In this document: positions 16,552-25,027 of the stretch, one piece after another
Position numbering within the stretch: the first letter of the stretch is position 1
Layout of the letters: each line of letters begins with the position of its first letter
NCBI GenBank assembly: GCA_016124895.1
Contig: WGMU01000172.1
Location: 1 to 38,912 of the forward strand
Direction: 5' to 3'
Length of the DNA: 38,912 nt
Origin: a bacterium
GTDB taxonomy: Bacteria > Planctomycetota > Planctomycetia > Planctomycetales > Planctomycetaceae
Notes under the pieces: model-generated
The model's database searches: none
What the model was told of the DNA's origin: nothing
What the model saw: only the letters and a program-made list of their open reading frames with translations
Translations under genes and position numbers: made by a program

Positions 16552-16881
16552 ATGACTGACTATGACCCGACATACGACATTCAGAATCCGACGCGACGCA
16601 ATCCGCTGCTCGCTCTCATTGTCGGGGCTGTCTTCCTGGCGGTAAATCATCAGTTCATCGAACAGTTCCCCGGTGTCCTGAAACTCCTGACCGCCATCGG
16701 GACTCTGTTCGTCACGCTGGGCATCGCCGGCCTGGTTGATCCGAGGCTGTTTTATGGGGTCATGGACCAGGCCAGGGATGTCTACCCGGCATGGGTTCGC
16801 CCGACGAGTCTTGCGCTGGTGGCCGCTGGTTTTCTGATCGGACTCGCGTTGCTGGTATTCGTCTACAAGGCGTTTCCGTAA
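16552..16881 (+). CDS. Small two-helix membrane protein
   Basis: 109 residues from the ATG at 16552; an upstream in-frame start adds no recognisable sequence. Hydrophobic segments are visible at about residues 19-60 (NPLLALIVGAVFLAV, then LLTAIGTLFVTLGIAGLV) and 85-106 (LALVAAGFLIGLALLVFVY), so there are two or three membrane passes with a short polar N-terminus. No family is recognised. A 235-base gap separates it from the coiled-coil gene, so co-transcription is possible but not shown. It converges with the SDR gene, whose end lies 60 bases on. Confidence 0.65.
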   Translation: MTDYDPTYDIQNPTRRNPLLALIVGAVFLAVNHQFIEQFPGVLKLLTAIGTLFVTLGIAGLVDPRLFYGVMDQARDVYPAWVRPTSLALVAAGFLIGLALLVFVYKAFP

Positions 16882-16941
16882 CAGCGTTGAAAAACGCTCG
16901 ACGTCATGGCGAACACGACTGCCACAGCGACGCGGAAAACA

Positions 16942-17724
16942 TCAGATCGCTGTATATCCGCCGTCGATGACGATCGCTGCTCCGGTCACATAGCGGGCCG
17001 CATCGCTCGCCAGATAGACGGCCAGCGGGCCGAGGTCTTCCGGCTGACCGAAGTCACCCATCGGAATCTTTGACTTGAACGACTCAATCAAGCCTGGATT
17101 CTCGCGCGACCAGCGTTTGTTCGGGTCGGTCATAAAGCCGCCGGGGCAGATTGCGTTGACCGTGATTCCGCGGGGCGCCCAGTCGACAGCGGCCGTTTTT
17201 GTGAACTGCAGCACGGCGGCTTTCGAAGTTTCGTAACTGCGGCCTCCGATTCCAGGCGTCACGACGAGCCCGTTAATCGACGAGATATTGATGATCCGCC
17301 CGCCCTGGCCGCGCTCAACCATCGCTCCGCCAATCAGTTTCGTGCAGAGAAACACGCTGGTCAGGTTGAGGTCGATCAGTTCCTGCCAGGTTTCCAGCGG
17401 CATCTCAGTCGTCGGCGTCGGCACACGGCGACCTCCGACATTGTTGATCAGAATGTCAATTGGTCCCGCCGTTTCCAGAGCCTCACGACACGCGCGTTCA
17501 CAGTCGGCGGGAATTCCAATGTCCGCAACGATCGGCGTCGCCACTCGCCCAAGTTCGCGGATCTCGTCTGCCGTCCGGTTCAAACTCTCCACGTCGCGTC
17601 CAGTGAGAGCAACGTCCGCTCCAGCGCTCGCAATCGCCAGAGCCATCTCGCGTCCGAGCCCGCGACTGCCGCCCGTGATGAACAGGGTCCTGCCATCAAG
17701 ACGAAAGCGATCCAGAACGTTCAT
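16942..17724 (-). CDS. Short-chain dehydrogenase/reductase
   Basis: 260 residues, classical SDR length. The cofactor motif is TGGSRGLG (17-24), followed by NNVGG (94-98). The catalytic residues are Asn120, Ser148/Ser149 in NISS, Tyr164 and Lys168 in SYETSK. Arg43 after beta-2 (TGRD) is compatible with NADP(H). Sequence flavour is that of gluconate 5-dehydrogenase-like or 3-oxoacyl reductase-like enzymes, but the substrate cannot be assigned. GAGGAG lies just before the ATG. The SET-domain gene lies 53 bases upstream on the same strand, so the two may be co-transcribed. Confidence 0.9.
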   Translation of the reverse strand: MNVLDRFRLDGRTLFITGGSRGLGREMALAIASAGADVALTGRDVESLNRTADEIRELGRVATPIVADIGIPADCERACREALETAGPIDILINNVGGRRVPTPTTEMPLETWQELIDLNLTSVFLCTKLIGGAMVERGQGGRIINISSINGLVVTPGIGGRSYETSKAAVLQFTKTAAVDWAPRGITVNAICPGGFMTDPNKRWSRENPGLIESFKSKIPMGDFGQPEDLGPLAVYLASDAARYVTGAAIVIDGGYTAI

Positions 17725-17777
17725 GGCGGGGCTCCTCAGATTGGATGGAGACGGGTGTCCGGAACTGCTACCCGCGG

Positions 17778-18155
17778 TTACTCGACGACGTCAAACCAGA
17801 CGGGCGACTGGTCGGTCGGTTCCGAGTTGTAGTTGATCGTGATCTCCTCACCGGCCGCGATGTCACGGATGGCGTAAAAGACTTTGACCTGAGGGCCGCC
17901 GTAAAAGTATTGAGCGTTGGGCTGGTACGAATGGTTGTAGAGCGACCCGTATCCCAGCGCCAAAGCGACTTTCCCCTTCGACCACTCGAAGGCGTAGTCC
18001 GCCAGCGGCGTCCCGTACAGGCAGTCGTCCGCCACCAGCAGCACCGGCGCCCGCTCGATCTCGTCACCCTCTGCGATCGGACGTCGAGCGAACACACCGC
18101 GTCCCTTCCCTCGAACACGTCGCACTTCAATCACGTTACTCGGAATCAGTGGCAT
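17778..18155 (-). CDS. SET domain-containing protein
   Basis: 125 residues from the ATG at 18155; a start at 18200 would add 15 residues without homology. The whole protein is a minimal SET domain. The N-terminal RRVRGKGRGVFARRPI matches the GxGxxA(R) entry motif, GYGSLYNHSYQPNA the NHxxxPN cofactor pseudoknot, and DIAAGEEITINY the GEELxxxY motif. SET proteins are S-adenosylmethionine-dependent lysine methyltransferases. There is no typical post-SET cysteine cluster. The target in a bacterium is unknown. It is divergent from the EutB-EutC fusion gene. Confidence 0.88.
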   Translation of the reverse strand: MPLIPSNVIEVRRVRGKGRGVFARRPIAEGDEIERAPVLLVADDCLYGTPLADYAFEWSKGKVALALGYGSLYNHSYQPNAQYFYGGPQVKVFYAIRDIAAGEEITINYNSEPTDQSPVWFDVVE

Positions 18156-18465
18156 GACGATCGCCAGTCTCTGCAGCAGGCTGATCCGGACAGCATCCAT
18201 TGCCGCGGCCGATCAGCCCAGCCAGGCCGCGGGCGGATTCTTAAGCGAGCAACCTCACTCGGCAAGCACACCCGGAACGGCAGCAGCGATACCGGTCACC
18301 CGGCCGCCGCCGTGCGTCTCACGAATAGTCTGCCGCCCAGACCGGCAGCCCCGCGCATCGCCCGGCATTTCCAGTCGGGCCGAGTCTCGTCATCATCTGT
18401 CGCTTGCAGATCTCTGCCTCAGAACCGGATCACGCGCCACTTCGCAGACTGCACGGAGCCACGGC
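18156..18465. other. Divergent intergenic region upstream of the EutB-EutC gene
   Basis: 310 bases between the SET gene and the lyase gene, presumably carrying both promoters. No convincing sigma-70 boxes were seen. A cobalamin riboswitch was looked for because the lyase family needs adenosylcobalamin; only a weak fragment (AGTCTG...CAGACCGGC, around 18330) recalls the B12 box, with a disrupting insertion and no other conserved element. Confidence 0.4.
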
Positions 18466-20763
18466 ATGATCACTCGCCGCAGTTTCCTCAGATCAACGGC
18501 TGTCGGTGCCTCGTCACTCAGCTTCGGCCGCCTGGTTCGCTCAGAGTCGCAAACCGCTGCGACTCCTGGTGTCACGCTGTCCCAGCCTGCCCCGGATGAC
18601 GACATTTTCCGCTTCATCCGTCGCACGAAAGGACGCGACGATCAGCGGCTGTATCAGCAGATTCTCGGTGCCGCGAATCCGTTCAAAGAAGGCGATCGAA
18701 CGATCGGCGTTGCCGCTGCAGACGACACCACTCGTCAGCGGGCCAGAACTCTGCTGAGCCGGACGCGTATCGCAGACATCTCCGCGACACCGCCGTTTCA
18801 CGACAAGCTGTACGAACTCCTGCAACGCAGTTTTGATCGCAGCGCCGCCACGGAGACATCGCGACTGACGCTCGGTGAACTCAAGCAGTTCCTGCTGACA
18901 TCGAGTGAAGCGTCGCTCAAAGCTGTCATGAGCGGCCTGCCGAGTGACGTCATCGGCTGTGTCGTCAAGCTGCTGAGCAACGACGAACTGATCGCCGTCG
19001 GCGCGAACGTCTTCAATCCACTGCCGGGCAGCAGAATCGGGGCACGCGGCTACCTGGGAGCCCGCATTCAGCCGAACTCGCCGACGGACAACACGCAGGA
19101 CATCTTCTGGCAGGTTCTCGACGGCTGGTCGTACGCGGTGGGCGACGTCGTGCTGGGAAACAATCCGGTGTCGAGCGATCCGCGATCGGTTCGGGCCATT
19201 GAGGAAACGCTCCGCGACCTGCTCGTCACGTTCGGCATTGACGACCTGCTGCCGCACTGCGTACTCGCTCACATCGACGTGCAGTCAGATGTCGAACGCA
19301 CCTGGCCGGCCAGCACAGCGCTCTGGTTTCAGAGCATCGCCGGCTGCGACTCGGCCAACGCCACGTTCGACATCAGCGTCGACAAAATGCTGCGTTACGC
19401 AGACCAGCGAACCGGCCCGTACGGACTGTACTTTGAGACCGGACAGGGAGCCGACTTTACGAACGGACACAGTCACGGCGTCGATATGGTGCTGCACGAG
19501 TCGCGAAAGTACGGCTTCGCTCGCGCTCTGACGCAGCGAGTTGCGGCGGCACAGCAGCGGATCGGTTCAGATCGGCGGCCGTGGGTGCATCTCAACGACG
19601 TCGCGGGCTTCATCGGTCCGGAGGTCTTTCGCTCGCGTGAGCAACTCGTGCGCTGCTGCCTCGAAGATATCGTCATGGGAAAACTGCACGGACTGACGAT
19701 CGGCCTCGATGTCTGCTCGACGCTGCACATGGACGTCTCACTCGACGACCTCGACTGGTGCCTCGATCAGATCATGCCCGCGAACCCTGCGTACCTGATG
19801 GCCCTGCCGACGAAAATCGACCCTATGCTCGGCTACCTGACAACCGGCTTTCAGGATCACGTGCGGTTGCGTGAGAAATTCGGTTACCGCGTCAACGACG
19901 CGATGTGGCAGTTCTTTCAGCGGCTGGAAGTGATCGACGAAGCTGGAATGCCGACCGCGCATTTCGGAGATCCGCTGTGGATTTATCTGCAGTATCGACG
20001 CCGCCGCAACGACTCGCGCAGCGACGAGGCAATTCTCGACGAAGGGCGATCTCAGATTGCCACCGTGCGAAGCCGTGGTGTGTTTCTGGTCGAAGGTCAT
20101 GGCGGTCGCGTCTGGGATCTGCCGCCGCAGACTCAGGCGGACATCTCGCGGATTTATGTCGATGCGAAGAAATCGATCTGGGCAGAACTCGACGCTGACT
20201 TCGTCGACTCCATCCCCGGTGTCAAGAAGCTGCACACGCAGTCAAACGACCGGACGGACTACATTCTGCATCCGGAAACTGGTGAGCGTCTGGCCGGGAT
20301 TTCACTGCAGTCGCTGCGGAGCCTGAAACAGCAGCACGCTGGACAGTACGACGTTCAGATCGTTGTCTCCGATGGTCTGAATGCTCTGGCAACCGGCAAT
20401 CCCGGGCAGTTGCTTCCATTCCTGCAGCGTCTGCGTGATCACCTGCAACTGGCGGGACGCAGCACGGCGCCGGAACATCTTGTCGTCACATCCGGCCGCG
20501 TGAGAGCCGGCTATCGGATCGGCGAGACGCTGTTCTCCGGACTGCCCGGTCGACGCAGCATCCTGCACGTCATCGGCGAACGCCCCGGCACCGGCCATCA
20601 CACGTTCTCGGTCTACATCACAACCGCCGACGGCACGGTCTGGAGTCAGACCGGAACGGTCGACCACAACATCACGAAAGTCGTCTCCGGCATTGCCACG
20701 ACCGCGTTCACACCAGCACCCGCGGCCGAGGAGACAGCTCGAGTGCTGAAGACGCTCGGCTGA
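18466..20763 (+). CDS. eutBC: Fused ethanolamine ammonia-lyase (EutB-EutC) with Tat signal
   Basis: 765 residues from the ATG at 18466, which has GGAG upstream. It opens with a twin-arginine signal, TRRSFLRS, then a short hydrophobic stretch. Residues about 45-490 are an EutB large subunit (TIM barrel). Residues expected at the active site are kept by comparison with remembered E. coli EutB: Arg200 and Gln202 (ARIQPN), Asn233 (GNNP), Glu324 in YFETGQG, Asp415 in GLDVC. After a linker, about 545-765 is an EutC small subunit with VVSDGL (Asp636), GRVRAGYRIGE and GERPG (705-708), which contact the cobalamin tail in the family. The enzyme converts ethanolamine to acetaldehyde and ammonia using adenosylcobalamin and is normally two separate cytoplasmic proteins. 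Both the fusion and the export signal are unusual. No other eut or microcompartment gene is nearby. It converges with glpK. Confidence 0.9.
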   Translation: MITRRSFLRSTAVGASSLSFGRLVRSESQTAATPGVTLSQPAPDDDIFRFIRRTKGRDDQRLYQQILGAANPFKEGDRTIGVAAADDTTRQRARTLLSRTRIADISATPPFHDKLYELLQRSFDRSAATETSRLTLGELKQFLLTSSEASLKAVMSGLPSDVIGCVVKLLSNDELIAVGANVFNPLPGSRIGARGYLGARIQPNSPTDNTQDIFWQVLDGWSYAVGDVVLGNNPVSSDPRSVRAIEETLRDLLVTFGIDDLLPHCVLAHIDVQSDVERTWPASTALWFQSIAGCDSANATFDISVDKMLRYADQRTGPYGLYFETGQGADFTNGHSHGVDMVLHESRKYGFARALTQRVAAAQQRIGSDRRPWVHLNDVAGFIGPEVFRSREQLVRCCLEDIVMGKLHGLTIGLDVCSTLHMDVSLDDLDWCLDQIMPANPAYLMALPTKIDPMLGYLTTGFQDHVRLREKFGYRVNDAMWQFFQRLEVIDEAGMPTAHFGDPLWIYLQYRRRRNDSRSDEAILDEGRSQIATVRSRGVFLVEGHGGRVWDLPPQTQADISRIYVDAKKSIWAELDADFVDSIPGVKKLHTQSNDRTDYILHPETGERLAGISLQSLRSLKQQHAGQYDVQIVVSDGLNALATGNPGQLLPFLQRLRDHLQLAGRSTAPEHLVVTSGRVRAGYRIGETLFSGLPGRRSILHVIGERPGTGHHTFSVYITTADGTVWSQTGTVDHNITKVVSGIATTAFTPAPAAEETARVLKTLG

Positions 20764-20822
20764 GGCTGCCACTCAGAATGCCCGCCTGGAATCCCTGCCT
20801 GGACGGGGTCGTTCACCGCGGC

Positions 20823-22304
20823 TTACGCCATGCACTGCCGAACGGCGTGCTTCCATTCCTCGTAACGGACAGCCGACGCTGACTGATCGGGTGACGGCAC
20901 AAATTCCTCATCGAGCTGCCAGTTGGCCGTCACGTCCGATGGATCATTCCAGACACCCGTCGCCAGTCCCGCAAGGTAAGCCGCTCCAAGAGCCGTCGTT
21001 TCCTGGACAACCGGCCGCTGAACCGGGACGCCGAGCACGTCCGCCTGAAACTGCATCAGCAGCGAATTCACCGTCGCTCCACCGTCGACGCGCAGCACAT
21101 CGAGCGGCTGACCGCTGTCCTGCTGCATGGCTTCCAGCACGTCGCGCGTCTGCCAGGCGATCGATTCGAGCGCTGCTCGCGCGAGATGAGCCCGCGTCGT
21201 GCCTCGCGTCAAACCGACAATCGCGCCGCGCGCGTCGGAGTTCCAGTACGGCGCGCCGAGTCCCGTAAATGCCGGCACGAAATAGACGCCGTCCGTCGAC
21301 TCAACCTGCCGGGCAAGACCTTCAACGTCCGCAGAGTTCTCGATCAGCCCCAGCCCGTCCCGCAGCCATTGCACGACGGCCCCCGCCACAAAGACCGAAC
21401 CTTCGAGACAATAAGTCACCTTGTCGCCGAGCTGCCAGCCGATCGTCGTCAGCAGTCCGTTCTGAGAAGCGACCGGCTCGCTGCCCGTATTCAGCAGCAG
21501 GAAGCAACCGGTCCCGTAAGTATTCTTCGCCTGCCCGGCAGCAAAGCAGCCTTGCCCGAACGTCGCCGCCTGCTGGTCGCCCGCGATCCCGGCAATCGGA
21601 ATTGCCGCCCCGAACAGTGACGCGTCCGTCACTCCGTAAACCTCACTCGACGACCGCACCTCAGGAAGCATCGCGCGCGGGACGTCCAGCATCTGCAGCA
21701 GATCGTCATCCCACTGACGCGAGTGGATATTGAACAGCAATGTCCGGCTGGCGTTGCTGACATCAGTCACGTGAACGCGTCCGCCGGACAGTCGCCAGGC
21801 GAGAAACGAGTCAACCGTCCCGAAAAGAATCCCACCGCGTTCGGCGCGAGCCCGCAGCCCGTCGATTGAATCCAGCAGGTGCCTGATCTTCGTTCCGGAG
21901 AAGTACGCATCGACAACCAGCCCAGTCCGTTTGCGAAACTCGTCTTCCAGTCCATTCGCCTTGAGCTGCTCGCAGATTGGAGCCGACACGCGGCTCTGCC
22001 ACACAATGGCGTTGGCCACCGGCTTTCCGGTGTCGCGTTCCCAGAGAATCGTCGTCTCGCGCTGATTCGTGATCCCCAGTCCGGCCATCTGAGACACGTC
22101 GAGGCCCGACCGTTCGATCGCCTGCTTCGCCGTCGCGAGCTGCGAAGTCCAGATGGCCTCGGGATCATGCTCGACGTGCCCTGGCTGCGGAAAGATCTGC
22201 GGGAACTCCTGCTGCGCCTGCGCTACCACGCGGCCATCCTGTGAGAACACGATCGACCGACTCGAAGTCGTCCCCTGATCGAGTGCCAGAACGTGATCCG
22301 CCAT
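20823..22304 (-). CDS. glpK: Glycerol kinase
   Basis: 493 residues from the ATG at 22304, preceded by AGGAG; an upstream in-frame start would add non-homologous sequence. FGGY-family landmarks are present in order: [13 protein letters not shown] (Asp9-Gly11 phosphate loop), GITNQRETT (80-85, glycerol binding), [13 protein letters not shown] with the catalytic Asp, [14 protein letters not shown], and the C-terminal VDGGAT ATP loop. The enzyme phosphorylates glycerol to sn-glycerol 3-phosphate in the cytoplasm. No glycerol transporter or glycerol-3-phosphate dehydrogenase gene lies in the window. It converges with the ethanolamine lyase gene, 59 bases apart, and is divergent from nadC. Confidence 0.95.
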   Translation of the reverse strand: MADHVLALDQGTTSSRSIVFSQDGRVVAQAQQEFPQIFPQPGHVEHDPEAIWTSQLATAKQAIERSGLDVSQMAGLGITNQRETTILWERDTGKPVANAIVWQSRVSAPICEQLKANGLEDEFRKRTGLVVDAYFSGTKIRHLLDSIDGLRARAERGGILFGTVDSFLAWRLSGGRVHVTDVSNASRTLLFNIHSRQWDDDLLQMLDVPRAMLPEVRSSSEVYGVTDASLFGAAIPIAGIAGDQQAATFGQGCFAAGQAKNTYGTGCFLLLNTGSEPVASQNGLLTTIGWQLGDKVTYCLEGSVFVAGAVVQWLRDGLGLIENSADVEGLARQVESTDGVYFVPAFTGLGAPYWNSDARGAIVGLTRGTTRAHLARAALESIAWQTRDVLEAMQQDSGQPLDVLRVDGGATVNSLLMQFQADVLGVPVQRPVVQETTALGAAYLAGLATGVWNDPSDVTANWQLDEEFVPSPDQSASAVRYEEWKHAVRQCMA

Positions 22305-22447
22305 GCGAAAGCTCCTGTCTCCGGCGTCCTGCTTCATCGGCGCGTTTGAGAAGCACCAACCATCGCGATTCTGGCGCACGTTCGAGAGATCCGCCATCCC
22401 GCCCAGGTAGCGGAACGGCGCGACCGAGAACATCCTCGTTGTTGTTC

Positions 22448-23437
22448 ATGGCGACGTGTCTCGAAATACTTCCGGGACCCGAGCACTTTGACTTTCCCCA
22501 CTCCGAAAGACTGACCGTGACCGTCCCCTCCTCCGTCTTCAGTAAACGCGAACTGGCCGCCGCATTGCCACTCGTCGAAGCGGCTCTCGACGAAGACCTC
22601 GCCGACGGCACGGACCTCACCTGCGCGGCAATGGTCAGCGACGATGACTTTGCCGAAATCCACGTGCGGACGCGCGAGCCCGGCATCGTCGCCGGCCTGC
22701 CCATTGGCGAGCTGGTCTTTCAACAACTGGCCGAACGGATGGGGCCGACGCGCGCCGCCGTCTGGACAACCGAAGTCGCCGACGGTTCGGCGATCGAACC
22801 CGACCAGATCGTCGCGCGAGCGATCGGTCCGCTCGATGCCCTGCTGATCGGCGAACGGACGGTGCTCAACTTTCTGGGCTATCTGAGCGGTATCGCCACG
22901 CAGACGGGTCGCTTTGCCGCTGAAGTCACTGGGACGAACGCAACAATCCTCGATACCCGCAAAACGCTGCCCGGCTGGCGGATTCTCGCGAAGTACGCGG
23001 TGCGCTGCGGCGGTGGCACGAATCACCGGATGGGCCTCTACGATGGCGTGCTCATTAAGGACAACCACCTGGCCGCCTGGTCGCAGCAGATCGGCAACTC
23101 GTCGCTGGCCGAAGCGATTCGACAGGCACGTTCCCGCTCACCGGAAGGCATCTCGATCGAAGTCGAAGTCGACACGCTCGCGCAGCTCCGCGACGTTATT
23201 GAAGGCCGGCCTGACATCGTTCTGCTCGACAATATGCCGCCGGACCAGCTACGCGAGGCCGTCGCCCTCCGCAACGAACGAGCCCCGCAGATCCAGCTCG
23301 AAGCCAGTGGCGGCGTCACTCTGGAAACCGTGCGAACGATTGCCGAAACCGGCGTCGACCGCATCAGCATCGGAGCCCTGACCCACTCGGTCACCAACCT
23401 CGACCTCGGCTTCGACTTTCATCGTCGGCATCGCTGA
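22448..23437 (+). CDS. nadC: Nicotinate-nucleotide pyrophosphorylase (carboxylating)
   Basis: 329 residues from the ATG at 22448. Typical NadC proteins are about 290 residues, so a GTG near 22516 is an alternative start. The family signature is complete: LNFLGYLSGIAT, the substrate-binding TRKTLPGWR, RCGGGTNHRMGLYDGVLIKDNH, EVEVD, LLDNM, and the phosphate-binding EASGGV...ISIGALTHS near the C-terminus. The enzyme makes nicotinate mononucleotide from quinolinate and PRPP in de novo NAD synthesis. No nadA or nadB gene is nearby. It is divergent from glpK across about 140 bases. Confidence 0.94.
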   Translation: MATCLEILPGPEHFDFPHSERLTVTVPSSVFSKRELAAALPLVEAALDEDLADGTDLTCAAMVSDDDFAEIHVRTREPGIVAGLPIGELVFQQLAERMGPTRAAVWTTEVADGSAIEPDQIVARAIGPLDALLIGERTVLNFLGYLSGIATQTGRFAAEVTGTNATILDTRKTLPGWRILAKYAVRCGGGTNHRMGLYDGVLIKDNHLAAWSQQIGNSSLAEAIRQARSRSPEGISIEVEVDTLAQLRDVIEGRPDIVLLDNMPPDQLREAVALRNERAPQIQLEASGGVTLETVRTIAETGVDRISIGALTHSVTNLDLGFDFHRRHR

Positions 23438-23560
23438 CCTGATGGGCCGACTGGGAAGCCGTGACTGGCTTTCGAGCAATCACCCCAGAGGATCACTGGC
23501 GGAATTGCACTCGATTCGCCAGAAACCGACGCAGTCATTCCCGCGAAAGGAGTTCGCCTG

Positions 23561-24256
23561 ATGAAACGTGTTGCCCTGCTGCTGGCCCTCGCCGGCTTGA
23601 TCGTCTTTGGTCCTGCGCTTGCGTTCGCTCAGGATCAGACACCTACCGACGGGGATCGCCTGCCGAAAGTCGTCCTCGTTGGCGACTCGATTCGTTTGAG
23701 TTACGCGGAAGCTGTCGGCAAACATCTCGCAGGCAAGGCCGTCATCGTCAGCCCAAAGGCCAACGGCGGCGACAGCAGCAACGTGCTCACGCACCTGGAC
23801 GGGTGGGTCATTCGCGAGCAGCCGGACATCGTCCACTTCAACTGTGGCATCCACGACACGAAGAAGTTCACGGAAACCGGCAGGTTCCAGGTGTCGCCGC
23901 AGCAGTACGAGACCAACCTGCGGGCGATCGTCACACGCATCCGCGACGAAACCGGCGCTCTCGTTGTGTTCGCAACAACAACGCCGATCCTGAACGACCG
24001 CGCGGGCAACGCACGAAAAGGCCGCGACTATGTCCTGCTGGGCGAAAGCGTCGCTCAGTACAACACCATCGCGACACGCGTGATGAGCGACCTGAAAGTT
24101 CCCATCAACGACCTGCACGCAACACTGGCGAAACCGGAGTCGCCACTGACGACGGAATCACTGATTGGCGACGATGGCGTCCACCTGGCGCCGAAAGGCC
24201 GCGAACTGCTCGGAACGCAGGTCGCGGCCTTCATTTCCCGGCATCTGTCGCAGTAA
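23561..24256 (+). CDS. Secreted SGNH/GDSL hydrolase
   Basis: 231 residues with a clear signal peptide (MKRVALLLALAGLIVFGPALAFA, cleaved before QDQ). The catalytic domain starts VVLVGDSIRLSY (GDS block I, nucleophile Ser), followed by NGGDSSN and FNCGIHD (block III, Gly and Asn-like positions), and ends with DDGVHLAPKG carrying the Asp and His of block V. This is a complete SGNH hydrolase of unknown ester substrate, probably periplasmic. AAAGGAG precedes the ATG. It is unlike the GxDLY esterase of the left part. It converges with the lipoprotein gene only 14 bases downstream. Confidence 0.88.
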   Translation: MKRVALLLALAGLIVFGPALAFAQDQTPTDGDRLPKVVLVGDSIRLSYAEAVGKHLAGKAVIVSPKANGGDSSNVLTHLDGWVIREQPDIVHFNCGIHDTKKFTETGRFQVSPQQYETNLRAIVTRIRDETGALVVFATTTPILNDRAGNARKGRDYVLLGESVAQYNTIATRVMSDLKVPINDLHATLAKPESPLTTESLIGDDGVHLAPKGRELLGTQVAAFISRHLSQ

Positions 24257-24270
24257 ACAGACTGCAGAAT

Positions 24271-24759
24271 TCAGAGAGCTGGATCAGCACTGGCTGGAGC
24301 CATACCTGCATCAGCTCCTGCTGCGGCATTTGGATCCGGACCCGCAGAAGTTTTACCGGATCCGTCGGACAACATCGTCAAATCAAGCTTCAATGGGCTA
24401 CCACCGCTTGACGCGATGTCGACTTCAAACGACTTGAGTTTTGGAACTTCGAGCAGATCCATATTGGCCGGATCGCTAGTCACAGCCACCTGGTAAAGTC
24501 CCTCTGGTGCCTCGCCTGCTGCACTGAAAAAGAGAGCATTGAATTTCCCCTGAGCGTCAGCTTCGGCCTCCAGACCAACAGCCTTCTCGTCGCTGATTTT
24601 CTTGAACGTGATCGCGGCTGGTCCAAACGGCTTTCCGTCAATTGTCAGCGTCCCATCGACAGAAATCGACTTTGCAGATGGCCGACCTCCTCCACAACCT
24701 GCCACATTGATCACCAGACACACAGCTAACGCCAGCCGCAACAGGCATTGTCGATTCAT
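24271..24759 (-). CDS. Small lipoprotein with carboxypeptidase-regulatory-like fold
   Basis: 162 residues from the ATG at 24759, which opens a lipoprotein signal ending in the lipobox VAGC; the longer frame from 24990 runs into a repeat and adds no signal. A Gly-rich tether is followed by one beta-sandwich domain (VDGTLTIDGKPFGPAAITF ... GLYQVAVTSDP), the pattern of planctomycete carboxypeptidase-regulatory/transthyretin-like proteins, and then an Ala/Gly/Pro-rich disordered tail of about 30 residues. Such lipoproteins commonly sit just downstream of DUF1559 genes, as here. The role at the cell surface is unknown. Confidence 0.82.
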   Translation of the reverse strand: MNRQCLLRLALAVCLVINVAGCGGGRPSAKSISVDGTLTIDGKPFGPAAITFKKISDEKAVGLEAEADAQGKFNALFFSAAGEAPEGLYQVAVTSDPANMDLLEVPKLKSFEVDIASSGGSPLKLDLTMLSDGSGKTSAGPDPNAAAGADAGMAPASADPAL

Positions 24760-24890
24760 CGTTTCGGCACCTATTTTCAATTTCAATGACCACACACAGG
24801 AATCGATCAAACACAGAATCCAAGGAGAGGGGTGCCGCATACCAGCCGAACAGCCCCTGCCATCAACGGCCTGTGGCTCGACGGAAATCG

Positions 24891-24928
24891 GTTTCAACCA
24901 GCCTCGTCCGCGCGAGGCTGGTTGAAAC
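24891..24928. repeat. 16-bp perfect stem-loop between the DUF1559 and lipoprotein genes
   Basis: GTTTCAACCAGCCTCG (24891-24906) pairs perfectly with the segment 24913-24928 across a 6-base loop (TCCGCG). It lies 100 bases after the DUF1559 stop and 132 before the lipoprotein start. There is no U-tract, so it may be an RNA-stability or partial-termination element, or another REP. Confidence 0.75.
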
Positions 24929-25027
24929 TGGAGGGCTTGCGAAAGGCACGTCGTCCAGCGATTCCTGCGACACACCTGAGTAAATCTCATCCGTCAGGAA
25001 GCGGCCTGGCACATAGCGCAGTTCTGA

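Noticed and set aside
18300-18360. Possible cobalamin riboswitch upstream of the ethanolamine lyase
   Set aside because: Only a broken B12-box-like piece is present; the other conserved segments and pairing were not found.
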